NCBI GenBank assembly: GCA_030374765.1
Contig: JARGXX010000115.1
Location: forward strand, 1 to 64,000
DNA length: 64,000 nt
Direction: 5' to 3'
Source: Agarophyton chilense
Lineage: Eukaryota; Rhodophyta; Florideophyceae; Gracilariales; Gracilariaceae
A program made the translations under genes and the position numbers. This document shows positions 33,230 to 44,074 of this stretch, in pieces. Under the pieces are notes generated by a model. It saw nothing but the letters and a program-made list of their open reading frames with translations, was not told where the DNA came from and made no database searches. The first letter of the stretch is position 1. Each line of letters starts with the position of its first letter.

Positions 33230-34743
33230 CTAAGCGTTTTCCGATGTGGTTTCAGTTTCTTTCTGAAGATGGGGTTCCTCTTCGGGGTTGTCCGTAGGGT
33301 CTACAATGGCATGGACCTGTGGGGCTTTCATTGGGGTATCTGGAGATGTGGCATAGTGGGAGTTCCCAGGTGTTCCTGTGGCTCGTTGCTGTGCCCTGTT
33401 AAACATTCCTTCGGGTCTTCTCACCTTGTAATTCTCTTCCCTCCCCTTAAGAGTGAGAGATGTTTGTGTGCGTCCTCAGGCAGATACTTCGTGCAGGCAC
33501 AGGGTTGGACCATGGAATGGAAGAGGAAAAAAGCCCTTGGTCAGCGAACAAAAACATCTTTGTGGGGTGGAAAGGGGGGATAATTGGGTGTGGGTGGTTT
33601 AGTGGTCGCAATAGTTTACTTGGAGGTATGTGATGGGGGTCCAGACGGAGGGGAACTGAAATTAACCACGAGGATATGTGCCGAGTCGGCATAATTGGGT
33701 GATGAATCCATGTCTGATTCCATGGAACTAACCAAATGGGCTTGGTTTGATTTACGCAATGGAGTTGCGTGTCCTCTGGATATATCAGCGTTGCGCCTGG
33801 AAGTCCTGTTGGTTTTGCCAAAACCTTTGGCATAGGTGACGAGCCGTGAGAAGGAGTATTCTGGGGTTTCCGTGTGGTAATTACGGATATGGGTCCGAAT
33901 GGAAGGGAGTAATCCCGCAATGATATGACGTTTAATCCATTCTTCGGAGAAAAGGGTTTACATCGGTAAGACTTCTTCATGGGTCGTATGCGAAAGCCGA
34001 TTCGGTCATGATGGAGCTCTGCCTAAAGAATATCACTTCCTGGTGGGCATCCATTACAACTTCATCCGTGCCATAGGTCCCCGAGAGGTAATGAATAACC
34101 TGAAGACATATCTGAGGAGCTCACGGTCTTGAGCATCCACGAGGCCAGTTGTGCCATATGTATTTGAAACCACTCGGTAACGCGCCTGTCCTGTGAGAAA
34201 GAATTGGGAAAGGTACAGAACGACGCCCTCGAGGACACCGTCGTGATCAAATGCCGTACGGAACAAACTAAGAAACCTAATGACAGCCATGGGTTCGGAA
34301 CCCGAGAACTTGTCTGTAATTGTTAGTTGCATCTGTCTGGCCTATTTTGCGACTCTTCGAGACACCGAACCGGAATATTTCGGAGACCTGTTGGCCAACC
34401 GGTAATTCTGGGGGTCGAGAACCTTAACGAAAAGTTCAGTAGTTGTTGTGAGTTGTTTGAGGCCTATAACTGCAGCCTCATCCACTTCTGAGTCTGTCGA
34501 TTCGGTTGAGTCCGAATCGGAATCACTCGTGTCCGAATGGTCTCTTCTTTTACTCTTTCTTTTATCTTTCCTCCTGCGGTTACCTCGTTTCTTTCCGGCA
34601 GAATGTGAATTTGAACGATGGATCTCTTTATCAGATCCGATTGAGCCCTGAGATCGCTGTACCTCATATTTTCCTTTGGGTCGACCAATCTGTCTCTCTT
34701 CTAGACCAAGAGATTCTTTTGTGCTCCTACATTGTCTTTCCAT
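33230..34743 (-). pseudogene. TE-C gag (broken)
   Basis: 34,342-34,743 encodes a basic, Ser/Asp-rich N-terminal part like that of TE-A gag. 34,054-34,332 is capsid-like (DKFSGSEPMAVIRFLSLF). The rest down to 33,230 is frameshifted. A stretch near 33,400-33,470 resembles the segment after the TE-A zinc knuckle, but the knuckle Cys are lost. Confidence 0.7.
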
Positions 34744-35492
34744 TGGAGTTTTTATAGTGTTACCGGCGACGGGCTAGTAATACCGCCCCTCCTGGGGATC
34801 CGGTAGAGGGTTACCATATGGGAACCTGATGGTTGACTTTTGTAGTAGTCCTACGGATTACATTGCCTGGCTGCCTGGTGACTGCTCCTTGGACCATGTG
34901 TAGGAGAGGGTCTACGAATAATTTAGACTCCATTACCTTAGCGACTATTTTCGAAATGAGTTATTCAGTATGGTCAGCGACCGCCGCAGTGAGTCGCATG
35001 ATCACTATGGAATCCACATGGCCTGAGCAGAGCTCACGGAGACGGGGCCAGAGAAAGTCGGCAAGCCCCTGCGGGTATGTTCTCTCTAATTCCATCGGTC
35101 TGGCGAGGTTCTCCTTGGGGTGTCCTTGGTGTAGAGGTGGCCCTGGTGAGGCATTCTCGTAAACACGCTGCCACCGTGGGTTCTTGGCGAATCCTTTCAG
35201 GGTTGTCCAGGGGGGTCAGTACTTCTTTCATTTGGCTTCTTATGCTTCTACGTTCCCCTAACTGCATCAACCTGAAGCTCAAGAGACATCGTGGGCATTG
35301 TAGTCGCAACTTGTCCTGCCGTAGGAGTCCTTTGGTCTGGTCGGTTGCGTGTGTTTCCTGCATACATGATGGCGTTTGCCTGTGTAATTCTGCTCCGTTG
35401 AGGAATTAAACCAAAGGCTAGAATCCATATAATTCTCCCTTGCAGAGGTCCGTTTAATTATTCCTAGAGGATTATAAGTCGTGAGACAAAAA

Positions 35493-35939
35493 TGTAACGC
35501 AATGACTGGGGTGTCAGCGTATTGGTCCCAACCTGAGATAGATTGGTAGAGCCGGTCCTAAGGTCCGTATCCTTGACGGTGGCACTCCCAGATTACTTGG
35601 TGCAATGAGCGGACGTTTACTTCGTAGTCCTGCAGGTCGAAACTACGAAAACGATGGTTTTAAGACCAATTGGTGGAACTAATGTACCAAAGAGAGTAAT
35701 TTAGTACCCTAGCAATGCCTACTCTATTGTAAAGGAGAAGCGTCACTCGAGCCACGTAAATATCAATGTCGAGTCGCTGAGACCTCCCTTGCACTTTAAG
35801 TCTATGCTATCACAGCTAAATAAAATAAAATAGTTCTCTGAATATGTCCAGCTGAGGTCGGCCAGTCCACCTGGCGTCTGTAAGATACCTCAGGCTCTTG
35901 CGGCTTACAAAACTCAACCGTAATCGTTCCTCCTTCACA
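35493..35939 (-). repeat. TE-C 5' LTR (right)
   Basis: 447 bases, same ends as the left LTR. A primer-site-like TTGTCTCACGACTTATAA lies just inside (35,472-35,489, minus strand), 15 of 18 bases as in TE-A. Confidence 0.92.
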
Positions 35940-37750
35940 AAAGAGACAAAATTCGTTCTGAACTGACAAAACCAAGAGAGTGTAAATACTGTTGAAGTCC
36001 GTGATTATAGTAGTATGCTGCTGATGAGAATTTATACATACTGCCCAATATTCGCCCGTAGGTTCCAGTGTATTGATATTTTCCGTCGAAATTGGGCATC
36101 TTTTTGACATATACTGGACGGTTATGCTCATAACGATCGTCAAGATACGCTGATTCAATATCGAATTGTTCCAGATGGATATTTAGGGTGGTATGGAGAG
36201 CTATAATGATTCGTTGGGTCGTGCCATCTGCTGTGTAGGTTGTTGTGTGGTTGGGGTCGTAATTTAGACCAGTTTACATGAGGTCCCATCTGATGCTGCG
36301 ACGAGCTTTTCTTTAGAGCATGTTGCTCTTGGCTGACCGTTAGTAGCGATATAGCATCAAAATCCATATGATGGCTTCTTTTGAGAGGTTTTTGTCAGTA
36401 GGGAGCCATGATATGCTGTTGTGGACGTCGAAGCTTCAAAGTTCCTGATTGTTTGCTGTTTTCCAGTACTTTTGGGGATTTATGCGAGGTTTTGACAATC
36501 TCATGGCTTGAGGGTTTTGGTTATCTATGTTTTGGTAAGTTTCTTTGGAAGTGTTTTAGCTGGTTGAGCTGTGGTGTGATTTATGATCTTAGAGTTAATG
36601 CTAAATTGGCCATTGCTCCACCTTTATTTGGCAAGTAGTACTTGGAGGTTTCATTTGATGTCTATGATGTAACTTTATTTGGGTGTGACCAGTACTAGAC
36701 CGCATCGGGCTGCGAAATTGTTGACGGATAGCAGATTGTGTCTAATGAGCCGATTTGCAACAGCATCGGTGCTAATTGTCTTAAACCAGCTCTTTTTCAG
36801 GTTCAGGGTTCCATTATGGGTATATCTGGTTCGCACTCGTGTGGCAGATTTGGTGAGAGCTGTTTTATCGAGCGTGTTCATGGAAGGAGAGCAGTGCGGT
36901 ACATTAGTGGGGTGCACTCCGTGGTCAAGAATCAACGTACCATTGCTGTACGTATCAGCTTCGGATATGACGTCGATATTGTTGAAGGGAGTGTTCGGCA
37001 GTGGCTGTATAGATTAGTACATGGGATTCAGGATTGGGGTGTGGGCATAGATTGCTGTGGTTTGTTGCGACAGTGTTTGCAACGACCCTGGTCTCTGCAT
37101 TGATCATCAGTGTGGTTGCAACGAATGAAGAGAACTTTTGGATAAGGGAAGAGTTGGGTGAAATGGATTCGGCGAATGTGGTTTGGTGTGCTGCGGAAGT
37201 TGTTTAGTGGCTTGTAGTCCCCGTTGATTTCTTTTGTGTGGTTGGAGTTTGCGCTGTTTCAGCGGTGAAGGTTTTGCATAGTCTGTTCAAAAATTGGAAT
37301 GCCCTGGAGAATTGCGTATGGTTGTGGAATTGTTCGATATTATGTGATAAACGATTGGAGTCAGAGTGGCGTGTTTTTTGAGACATGTGATGAGGAAGTC
37401 GATCTTTGTATCCTCGCCCATGATGGTCAGATACCTGGCCGCTACCGTTTTATGGCGTACTCCAAGGTGGTTCTTGAGAAAAACGTCAAAATTGGTGCTT
37501 ACGTCGAGCTCTATTCTTTGGGCATGGGTTTTGAGGAATTTGTGATCATATTTGGTTGATTGGTTCATGTGATTGATGACTTCACGCATAAGTTCGTATG
37601 TTGTGGAATGGTCTTCTGGGACTAGGAGTAGTCCCAATATGTCTATAGAGACGCTGTTTAGTACTGCCGATAGTAACCGAATCTTCTTTATTTCAAAGGA
37701 CTTCTGTGTTGCAGCTGTGGATGGAGGAGATGGGTGTTTTTGAAGATGGT
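35940..37750 (-). pseudogene. TE-D: decayed Ty1/copia element (gag, protease, RT)
   Basis: On the minus strand: a copia gag-like helix-rich part at 37,287-37,690 (LLLVPEDHSTTYELMREV, VFLKNH, DFLITCLKKH). A protease-like stretch at 36,675-36,935 has ILDHGVHPTNV (normally LDSGAT) and HNLLSVNNFA, a typical copia motif. An RT stretch at 35,945-36,160 (PVYVKKMPNFDGK, YGRILGSMYKFSSA, YLHSLGFV) matches copia RT around LYGLKQAP. Only about 300 bases separate protease and RT, so integrase is deleted. The TE-C LTR cuts it at 35,940. Confidence 0.6.
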
Positions 37751-38023
37751 CAAGTGTCTCACTGGTGGCTGCATATGTTTTAAATGAGAGGTACCAAAAA
37801 AACTAATTGGTTGAGAACACCGTGCAGGCGCTTGCCGATCTTGAGGCAGTTGCTACTGCCTCGGCTCAGGAGGGGCCGTCCGGAGCAGCTACTGATCTCA
37901 ACTAGTTCGAGCGGGTGGTGTGCGGCGCCGTCCGTGAGGTGTAACCCAGGTCGCCGCTGGGTTCATTGCAAGCATCGACCATGTAGGGAGATGACCAATC
38001 GTCGATGAACCACAGGGGAGCCC
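37751..38023. other. Flank between TE-D and TE-B
   Basis: GC-rich, no recognisable coding sequence. Confidence 0.35.
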
Positions 38024-38070
38024 GGGGGCCTATCGGTGACGTAGGTGGTAGCGCCAGCACGGCCTTGTCT
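38024..38070 (+). repeat. 47-base repeat before TE-B 5' LTR
   Basis: From GGGGGCCTATCGG to CCTTGTCT. It recurs at 6,589-6,635 and 53,169-53,215 immediately after the truncated 3' LTR, with one mismatch. Confidence 0.9.
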
Positions 38071-38273
38071 TGTAATAGAACTACTTCATGGCAAGTTTTC
38101 GTATTTGTATTGAACAAATAACCACGAGGGAATGTTCGAACCAGGTTCAAACATTCAAATACTAGCTCTACGAGTATGTAAGGGTAAAACCGGTAGAACG
38201 TTCAACCTAAGAAGGGAGCTATCCTCAAAAGTATTAAAAGTGAATTAACGTTTAGTTAGAGCCTACTCTTACA
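38071..38273 (+). repeat. TE-B 5' LTR
   Basis: 203 bases, TGTAATAG to CTCTTACA, with matching ends TGTAA and TTACA. No TGG-type primer site is obvious right after it. Confidence 0.85.
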
Positions 38274-38323
38274 TTTGATAGCATCTAAGGCACGTTCATA
38301 GGAAAGAACTGGGTTGCAGCACC

Positions 38324-39335
38324 ATGGTTCGTAAAAACAGGAATCAGGGTGTGCCGCAAGAAGAAGTTGGGATGAGTGAGGCATCAGAGCTACAGCAATT
38401 GACCGACGAACTTCGAGCATTAAGAAATACTGTTGAAACACAATCAACGACGATTGAGACTCTTCAGACGCAGTTGCAGCAGGGCAGCCAAAGACAGTCC
38501 GCCGGAACACCTAATGCATTCAAGGCTCCACCTGTGTCAACGTTTTCGGGAAAAGCGGCAAACAGGACGACAGAGAAGGTGAGGAGTTTCTTTTATGCCA
38601 TAGAGAAGTACGGAAAACTTTGCAACTACTCCGAGGGCAAAATGCTTGATCCCGCGGAGTCTCACTTCCAGGACAGGGCAGCTTCATAGATAATGCGTCT
38701 AGAAAGAGAGGACAGTAGGCCTAAGAGTCTTGAAGAACCGCAGAGAGCCATGATCGAGTAATTCGTTCCTGCTAACGAGAAAGAAACGGCTCTGGTGAAA
38801 CTTATGGACTTCCGTCTGAAGGAAACTGGTTCAATGGATGATCATATCGCACGTTTTGAAGATCTCATTACCTCGTGTGGCACACAGAAGAATGAGGCAT
38901 ACATCTTTTTCTTTAACAGCCTTTCAAAACTATACAAAGGAAAGTTTACTGAAAAGTTTCAGGCCTCTCACCCAGTTGATAGCACTGGAAGAAGCTCTAT
39001 GCAGCCTGCATACGACTATGCTAGAACGCTTGAATTGTCTTTTAAGCTAGCCGGCGATAGCCAGACGAGTACTTTGAAGGAACAAGGTTTTAAAAGGTAC
39101 AAAAGCAAGTTTGGCAAGAGCTTGCAGAGAACCGGACATTCCAAAGAGAGCAGAAGCGTTACCAAGGATGATGACGCTGCCAACTGGGGACCAATGGAGC
39201 GAGGGGAGGTTGTTTTATACAGGAAGAATGAATGATAGATTCTTTAAGTGCGGAATGAAGAGATGTAGTGATCCAGGCCACTCTTGCAGAAAAGAAAGGG
39301 CTGAGGACAAGAGCTACGATCACTCAAAAAAATAG
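38324..39335 (+). pseudogene. TE-B gag (broken)
   Basis: Starts at ATG 38,324. A heptad-like Leu/Gln region (residues 20-50) suggests a coiled coil. In-frame TAG at 38,687 and TAA at 38,759 interrupt a capsid-like region (KLMDFRLKETGSMDDHIARF). After a frame change, a degenerate zinc knuckle (CGMKRCSDPGHSC) is readable near 39,240-39,290. Not functional. Confidence 0.75.
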
Positions 39336-40946
39336 TGATCACTCAGGTGCGGCTTCCGAAGGCAATTTGTTGGGTGAGTTGCCTTACCTTTCTGCATTAA
39401 GGTATGCAGAACAAGACAACTGGATGTACGATGGAATTATAGCAGGGCATCCAGTGAAGACAGTGGTTGATTCCTACGCATCGCACAACTTTATGTCAGT
39501 ACAGCACGCGAGGAGATTGAACTTGTTGCTGAATGACATCACAGGTGTGGAAGTTGAACTTGGAGACTCATCGAAGACGAGAGTACTTGGTGAAGCCCAG
39601 GCGATGTTGAACATCAAGGGGTTTTTGGGCAAGGAACAAATCTTGGTCATCAACATGAAGGAAGACAGTGGGGTTCCGATTCTCATATTGGGAAGACCAT
39701 GGCTACGAGAGCACAACCCTCACATTGATTGGCAAACCAATGTACTCAAAGTCAAACGCAGTAATGGTACTGTGGTAACGATAGCTCCAAGAACCAAGAA
39801 GGACTCTGTATCAAAGAAAATTTGTTTCAAACAGATATCGCTAAAAAAGATGTGTAGAGAATTCAAGAAGGGAGAATGCGAACTGTTCGCAGTCCGAGTA
39901 TCTAGGAATAAATAGTCCGTAGTGTCTGAAGCAAAGTGCACGCCTAAATTTCGAGAGGCGTGATCTGAGTTCGAAGATGTTTTTAAGGAAGAATTACCTG
40001 ATGAGTTACCCCCGCCACGCGGGATGGAAATCGAAATCAAACTCATACCAGGCACCCAACCTCCTGTTCGGCCTGTAATCAGACTTTCACCTCGTGAGTT
40101 GCAGGAACGCAAGCGCCAATTGCAGAAATACTAGAAAAAAGGACTTCTCAGACCTTCGTCTTCGCCGCACGGAGCTCCAGTCTTCTTCATTAAGAAGAAA
40201 AATGGAGATCTTCGAATGGTTTGTGACTACAGAGCATTGAATAAGATTACCATTCCAGATGCAAGTCCTATTCCGTTGATCAATGAGACTATTGATCAAG
40301 TAGCAGGAGCCCAACTCTTCTCACAGATTGACCTAATTTGGGGTTACCAACAAAGAAGGCTCAATGAAAAAGACTGTCACAAAACCGCAATACGAACTAG
40401 ATATGGATCGTTCGAGTGGAGAGTCTTGTGTTTTGGATTGACTAACGCACCGGCAGCGTTTTCGCGTCTATTAGCACATTTGCTTCGTGAGCTTCATGGA
40501 GAATGCATGGTTCTTTACTTAGATGATATCCTCATCTACAGTAGCAACGAAGAAGAACACAGACGGCATTTACGAAAACTCTTCAAGATCTTAAGAGAAC
40601 ATAAGCTGTACATCATACCGAGCAAGAGCAGCTTTGGGGTTACAGAGGTGGACTACCTTGGCTTTAAGATAAATGCAGAAGGCGTTCACACGCAGCAAAG
40701 GCTGGTAGAATGTGTAAAAAAGTGGCCATCGCCAAAATCACTGAAGGAGTTGCAAAGGTTTTTAGGACTGGCAAACTTCTATCGAAGGTTCAAAAGAGGT
40801 TTTGCACAATTGGCACGCCCAATAACTGATCTTCTTCGTTCCAAGAACTTCCAATGGGAAGGAGAACAGAAGATCGCATTTAAAGAGTTGAAACACAGGC
40901 TGACAACTGCACCAGTTCTACGGCATCCATCATCGGATGTAATGTT
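39268..40946 (+). pseudogene. TE-B protease-RT (broken)
   Basis: One frame. The protease motif reads DSYASHNF where DSGAS is expected, with ILGRPWLREHNP downstream. Stops lie at 39,913, 39,961 and 40,132. RT then runs open from 40,135 with LRMVCDYRALNK, CFGLTNAPAAF and the active-site YLDD at 40,516-40,527, then the thumb and connection. The frame passes without a stop into the TE-A LTR at 40,947 and ends at 41,064. RNase H proper is absent on the far side. Confidence 0.85.
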
Positions 40947-41664
40947 TGTGAAGTATTCTACTATGTCGGGGAATCCGATAGGTTGGTTTTTCGCGAAGTC
41001 GCGGTTTGAACTCATAAGTGTGTGTTATCATCAGAATTTTGATATGAAAAGGTATCCCGCATAGGATGCCTAGAGGCAGAATGTCTTAGTGGAACACGTG
41101 GCGTCATGGGTCGAGTGGCTTACCACGGCGCGCGCATAGTTGCGACCCTACCTAAGGGAATGCCATATTGGCAACGGCGCATGTAGTGGCGATCCACGTG
41201 GCAGGTTTTACTACCCTTTGTAGCTAGACGTCCATTAGGGACGATACCCATACTGTGGTTTGGCTAAGTGGCTGACCACTGGGTACTATTTATATATTAA
41301 TTTGGGCACTCACCCTGGGACACAGTATATAGTGCACCAGAGGTGAGCACCGACTCCAAGTAAAGGAGACCACATGGGCATCATGACTATTCTGTTCCTC
41401 GCTTAGGATTCCTTAACTGGAGATCCGGAAGAGCCATAATAGATAGTCAGCCCCCAACCACTTCACGAGCCGTCTCGTACCTACGTTCCATCAACGTTTT
41501 ACAGTTGCACTGTTCACCTTCGATGGCGAGTAGTGGCCTTACACCCCACTTCCAGCTCGCTGGTGTTGTAGCTCTACCACCCCTTTTCCTTCGCCACAAG
41601 CGACCTATCGGCAGTCCGAACGTTGTCGCAGGTGTCTGCTCTCTCCGTTAGAGCGGATACTACA
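40947..41664 (+). repeat. TE-A 5' LTR
   Basis: Starts TGTGAAGTATTC and ends ATACTACA. About 48 bases longer than the 3' LTR because of a partial internal duplication near 41,115-41,170. From about 41,170 to the end I counted about 17 differences from the 3' LTR in 490 bases; the first 170 bases differ more. It contains TATTTATATA near 41,286, a TATATAG near 41,329, and a 10-codon ATG ORF just downstream. The first 39 codons continue the TE-B RT frame and look like RNase H. Confidence 0.88.
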
Positions 41665-41879
41665 AGTGGTCTCCCGACTTAGAACCACTGTGGTCAGCTG
41701 CACTGAACAATTCGCTCCTGGAACGTGGCATCAATATCGATACTTGGAAGAAGTGGAATCACTACAGTTCTGGTTTATCAAACCACCTCCGGCAATTGCG
41801 GAATTAATAGTGGTTGAACACGTGGTCGAGAAGTCGAAGACAACATTTAGTTCGCACCTGGACTCAGGTTTGGTCTAGG
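41665..41879 (+). other. TE-A leader between LTR and gag
   Basis: Untranslated leader after the primer-binding site. No further feature seen. Confidence 0.5.
41667..41684 (+). other. TE-A primer-binding site
   Basis: TGGTCTCCCGACTTAGAA begins two bases after the 5' LTR. TGG at the start is the complement of a tRNA CCA end, so the primer would be a tRNA ending in UCGGGAGA-CCA. TE-C has a related sequence in the same place (15 of 18 bases). Confidence 0.65.
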
Positions 41880-44033
41880 ATGCCGAAGACCCGAAGCCAG
41901 TCGAGTACTGGTCGCCCCGGTCCTGCGGGACCACCCCCGAAACCGAGGCTCACCTCACCTGTTGAAGCCGGAGAGCGGCTGTATCGTTTAGCGATGTCGC
42001 GCTCACGCTCGGTGAATGATGAACGAGATCTCTTGGATGTACCGGCCCCTATGGCAGCGGCAGTCACGCCCACCACAGAAGCCGTAGTTGACCCTGAGGT
42101 CGTCGGACCTCAAGAAGAGGATGATTTGCGCAGGGAAGTGCATCGTCTTAAGTCTGAGTCAAGCGCTTCGCGTGTGCGCATGGTTGCGTTGGAATCGCAG
42201 ATCGCTGCTCTTATCGCTGATGTAGAACGATTACGCAGTGCACATCAAGCACTCGTTCGTCAAAACGATGGGAAGCAGGTCTCTGAATCAGTGAAAACAA
42301 TACGTGAGGATTTGAATCCTCTACTGGAGAGGTATGGGAATACGCCCGATGCGCTACCCGGCTTAACCGTGGATGTAGAGGAAGTCCTCACTCGAGTTCA
42401 ACCTCGTTTAGAACGCCTGGGGGCGGCAGTTTATGCGCAGACTGCTGCTAAACCAGTCGTGCTGGAAGAGGAAGGAGCTCCTTTGAAGGAAGCTCGTTCG
42501 AAGAAGTCGAAGTCACGACGTAACAAGCGGAAGTCCGCACGTGATTCGAGTGATGAATCGTCAAGTACGGAGCACTTCAGTTTTAGTACTGATGATTCTG
42601 ATGATTCAGATACGTCAGATGACGACGACAGTGATGATGGTCATCGAAGGTCCCTATCTCGGAAGAAGAACACGTCTTCATGGTTAATGAGAAAAAAGGC
42701 TCACCTTACAGAGGATTGAAGGTGCTCCCGTGCACGAATCCGCTTCATCGGAAGCTCTTGAATTACAGGTACTACCGTCTGAAGGTGAAGAGCAAGAAGC
42801 GCTCAGGACGCGAAACCGCGGAGGTGAAGGATCACATCAAACGATTGAAGATCGGCCTTAATGATTTAACATTTGATGGGAAAACCCCCCATTCTCGTTG
42901 TCGAGTTTCTCACTCGATTCGTTGCCGAAGCAGACACTCTAGAGATGAGTGAACCACAGGCATTTGTGTCTTTACCACACTTCCTGAAGGGTTTTGCTTT
43001 AGAGCAATATCGTCCCGTTTGCGGATCATTGACAGCCGATGAAGGCGGCGTTACCTCATGGCCAGAGGCGGTGCAGTATTTGGTGCGCAGTTACGCGACT
43101 TCAAAAGCGATACGTCAGGCGATTCTAGACCTAAGGCATGTGACCCAAAGGCCTTAGGAGGGCGAAGCTGAGTACAGCTCAATGCTTACCAAAGCTTCAG
43201 TTCGCTGTGGAAACGTCCACTCGACGGAGGAGAAGATTACCTTGTACATCGACGGGCTGGACCCGAGCATGAAGTCGTTGGTAGCTCAATATCGAGAGAA
43301 GCATGGAAGAGTCTTCTTTTTGGAGTTAGTTCAGTTTGCGAAAGCTGAAGGAGACGCGGCCAGAGCGCGTGGTAGCCCCCGTCGTTCAGTGGCTTTTGGA
43401 ACCTCAATGGGTAAGTAGAAGATCTCCGCAAGAGTTAATCAGCGCAGCAAACTGCTACATTTGGAATCTCCAGTTGACTCGTGAGATTTGTCGTTGGCAC
43501 CCAAAGGAAGTGACTCGCATGAGGAGGCGGTCCATTTAATGGAATATACGGACTCTTCTGTACCTACAGTGGATCTCCCACACTCGAAGTCTTAGGAAGA
43601 GGAAGCCCTAATGGCTATGGAGGGCCGTCGCCCTATGTACCGTCCCTACACGGTGCCACCACAAGGAGGTTTTAAGAACGGGAAGCCCGGATGGGTGGAT
43701 ACTCGCACGGCATACCGTTCACAACATATGTTGACCAACCGTCGTGACGGTTTGATATGTTATTCATGTTATGGAAAAAACCATTTGAGTGCAGAATGCA
43801 CGCTTCCTGCAAAGGATCTGAGTCGTATCATGACGAATTATGAAGCACTCTCAGAAGAGGAAAGGAGCCGCGTACCGGCGGGCATGTATTTGAAAGCCAA
43901 AAGTTGGTTTTCTCGGACACCAATGCGCCGGACGGACAAGCCGGTTGCTCAGAATGCTGAAGTGTTACAACCCGGAACCGCGGTAGGAAGAGGCGCCTTT
44001 GAGGCGAAGCAGCCGGTGCAACCGGAAAACTAA
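41880..44033 (+). pseudogene. TE-A gag (broken)
   Basis: Structural protein of the element particle. An intact first part (41,880-42,719, 279 codons from ATG) has a predicted coiled coil near residues 80-135 and a Ser/Asp-rich stretch with basic patches at the end. The frame then shifts, reads through a capsid-like region (42,680-42,900, then 42,873 onward after a run of six C), and meets stops at 43,155, 43,416, 43,482 and 43,593. The last part (43,611-44,033) has a canonical CCHC zinc knuckle, CYSCYGKNHLSAEC. I infer a nucleocapsid that bound element RNA when intact. Confidence 0.8.
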
Positions 44034-44074
44034 GTGAGGGAGCCCCTAGGGGGTCGGCACTAGTCGATCTCGTA

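Larger units (their letters stand above)
27504..35939 (-). mobile_element. TE-C (Ty3/gypsy chromovirus), full length, dead
   Basis: 8.4-kb element on the minus strand with 447-base LTRs, gag, PR, RT, RNase H, IN and chromodomain in order. LTRs differ by more than 10% by eye, so it is the oldest of the complete elements. Flanking DNA is a plus-strand retroelement (TE-E) on the left and a minus-strand copia relic (TE-D) on the right, and no target duplication is visible. Confidence 0.92.
38071..40946 (+). mobile_element. TE-B (Ty3/gypsy), 5' part
   Basis: 5' LTR, gag, protease and RT of an older Ty3/gypsy element, cut at the start of RNase H by TE-A. It continues at 51,701 with the integrase. 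The two LTRs differ at about 13 of 193 bases against about 3.5% for most of the TE-A LTR, which agrees with TE-B being the older host element. Confidence 0.88.
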
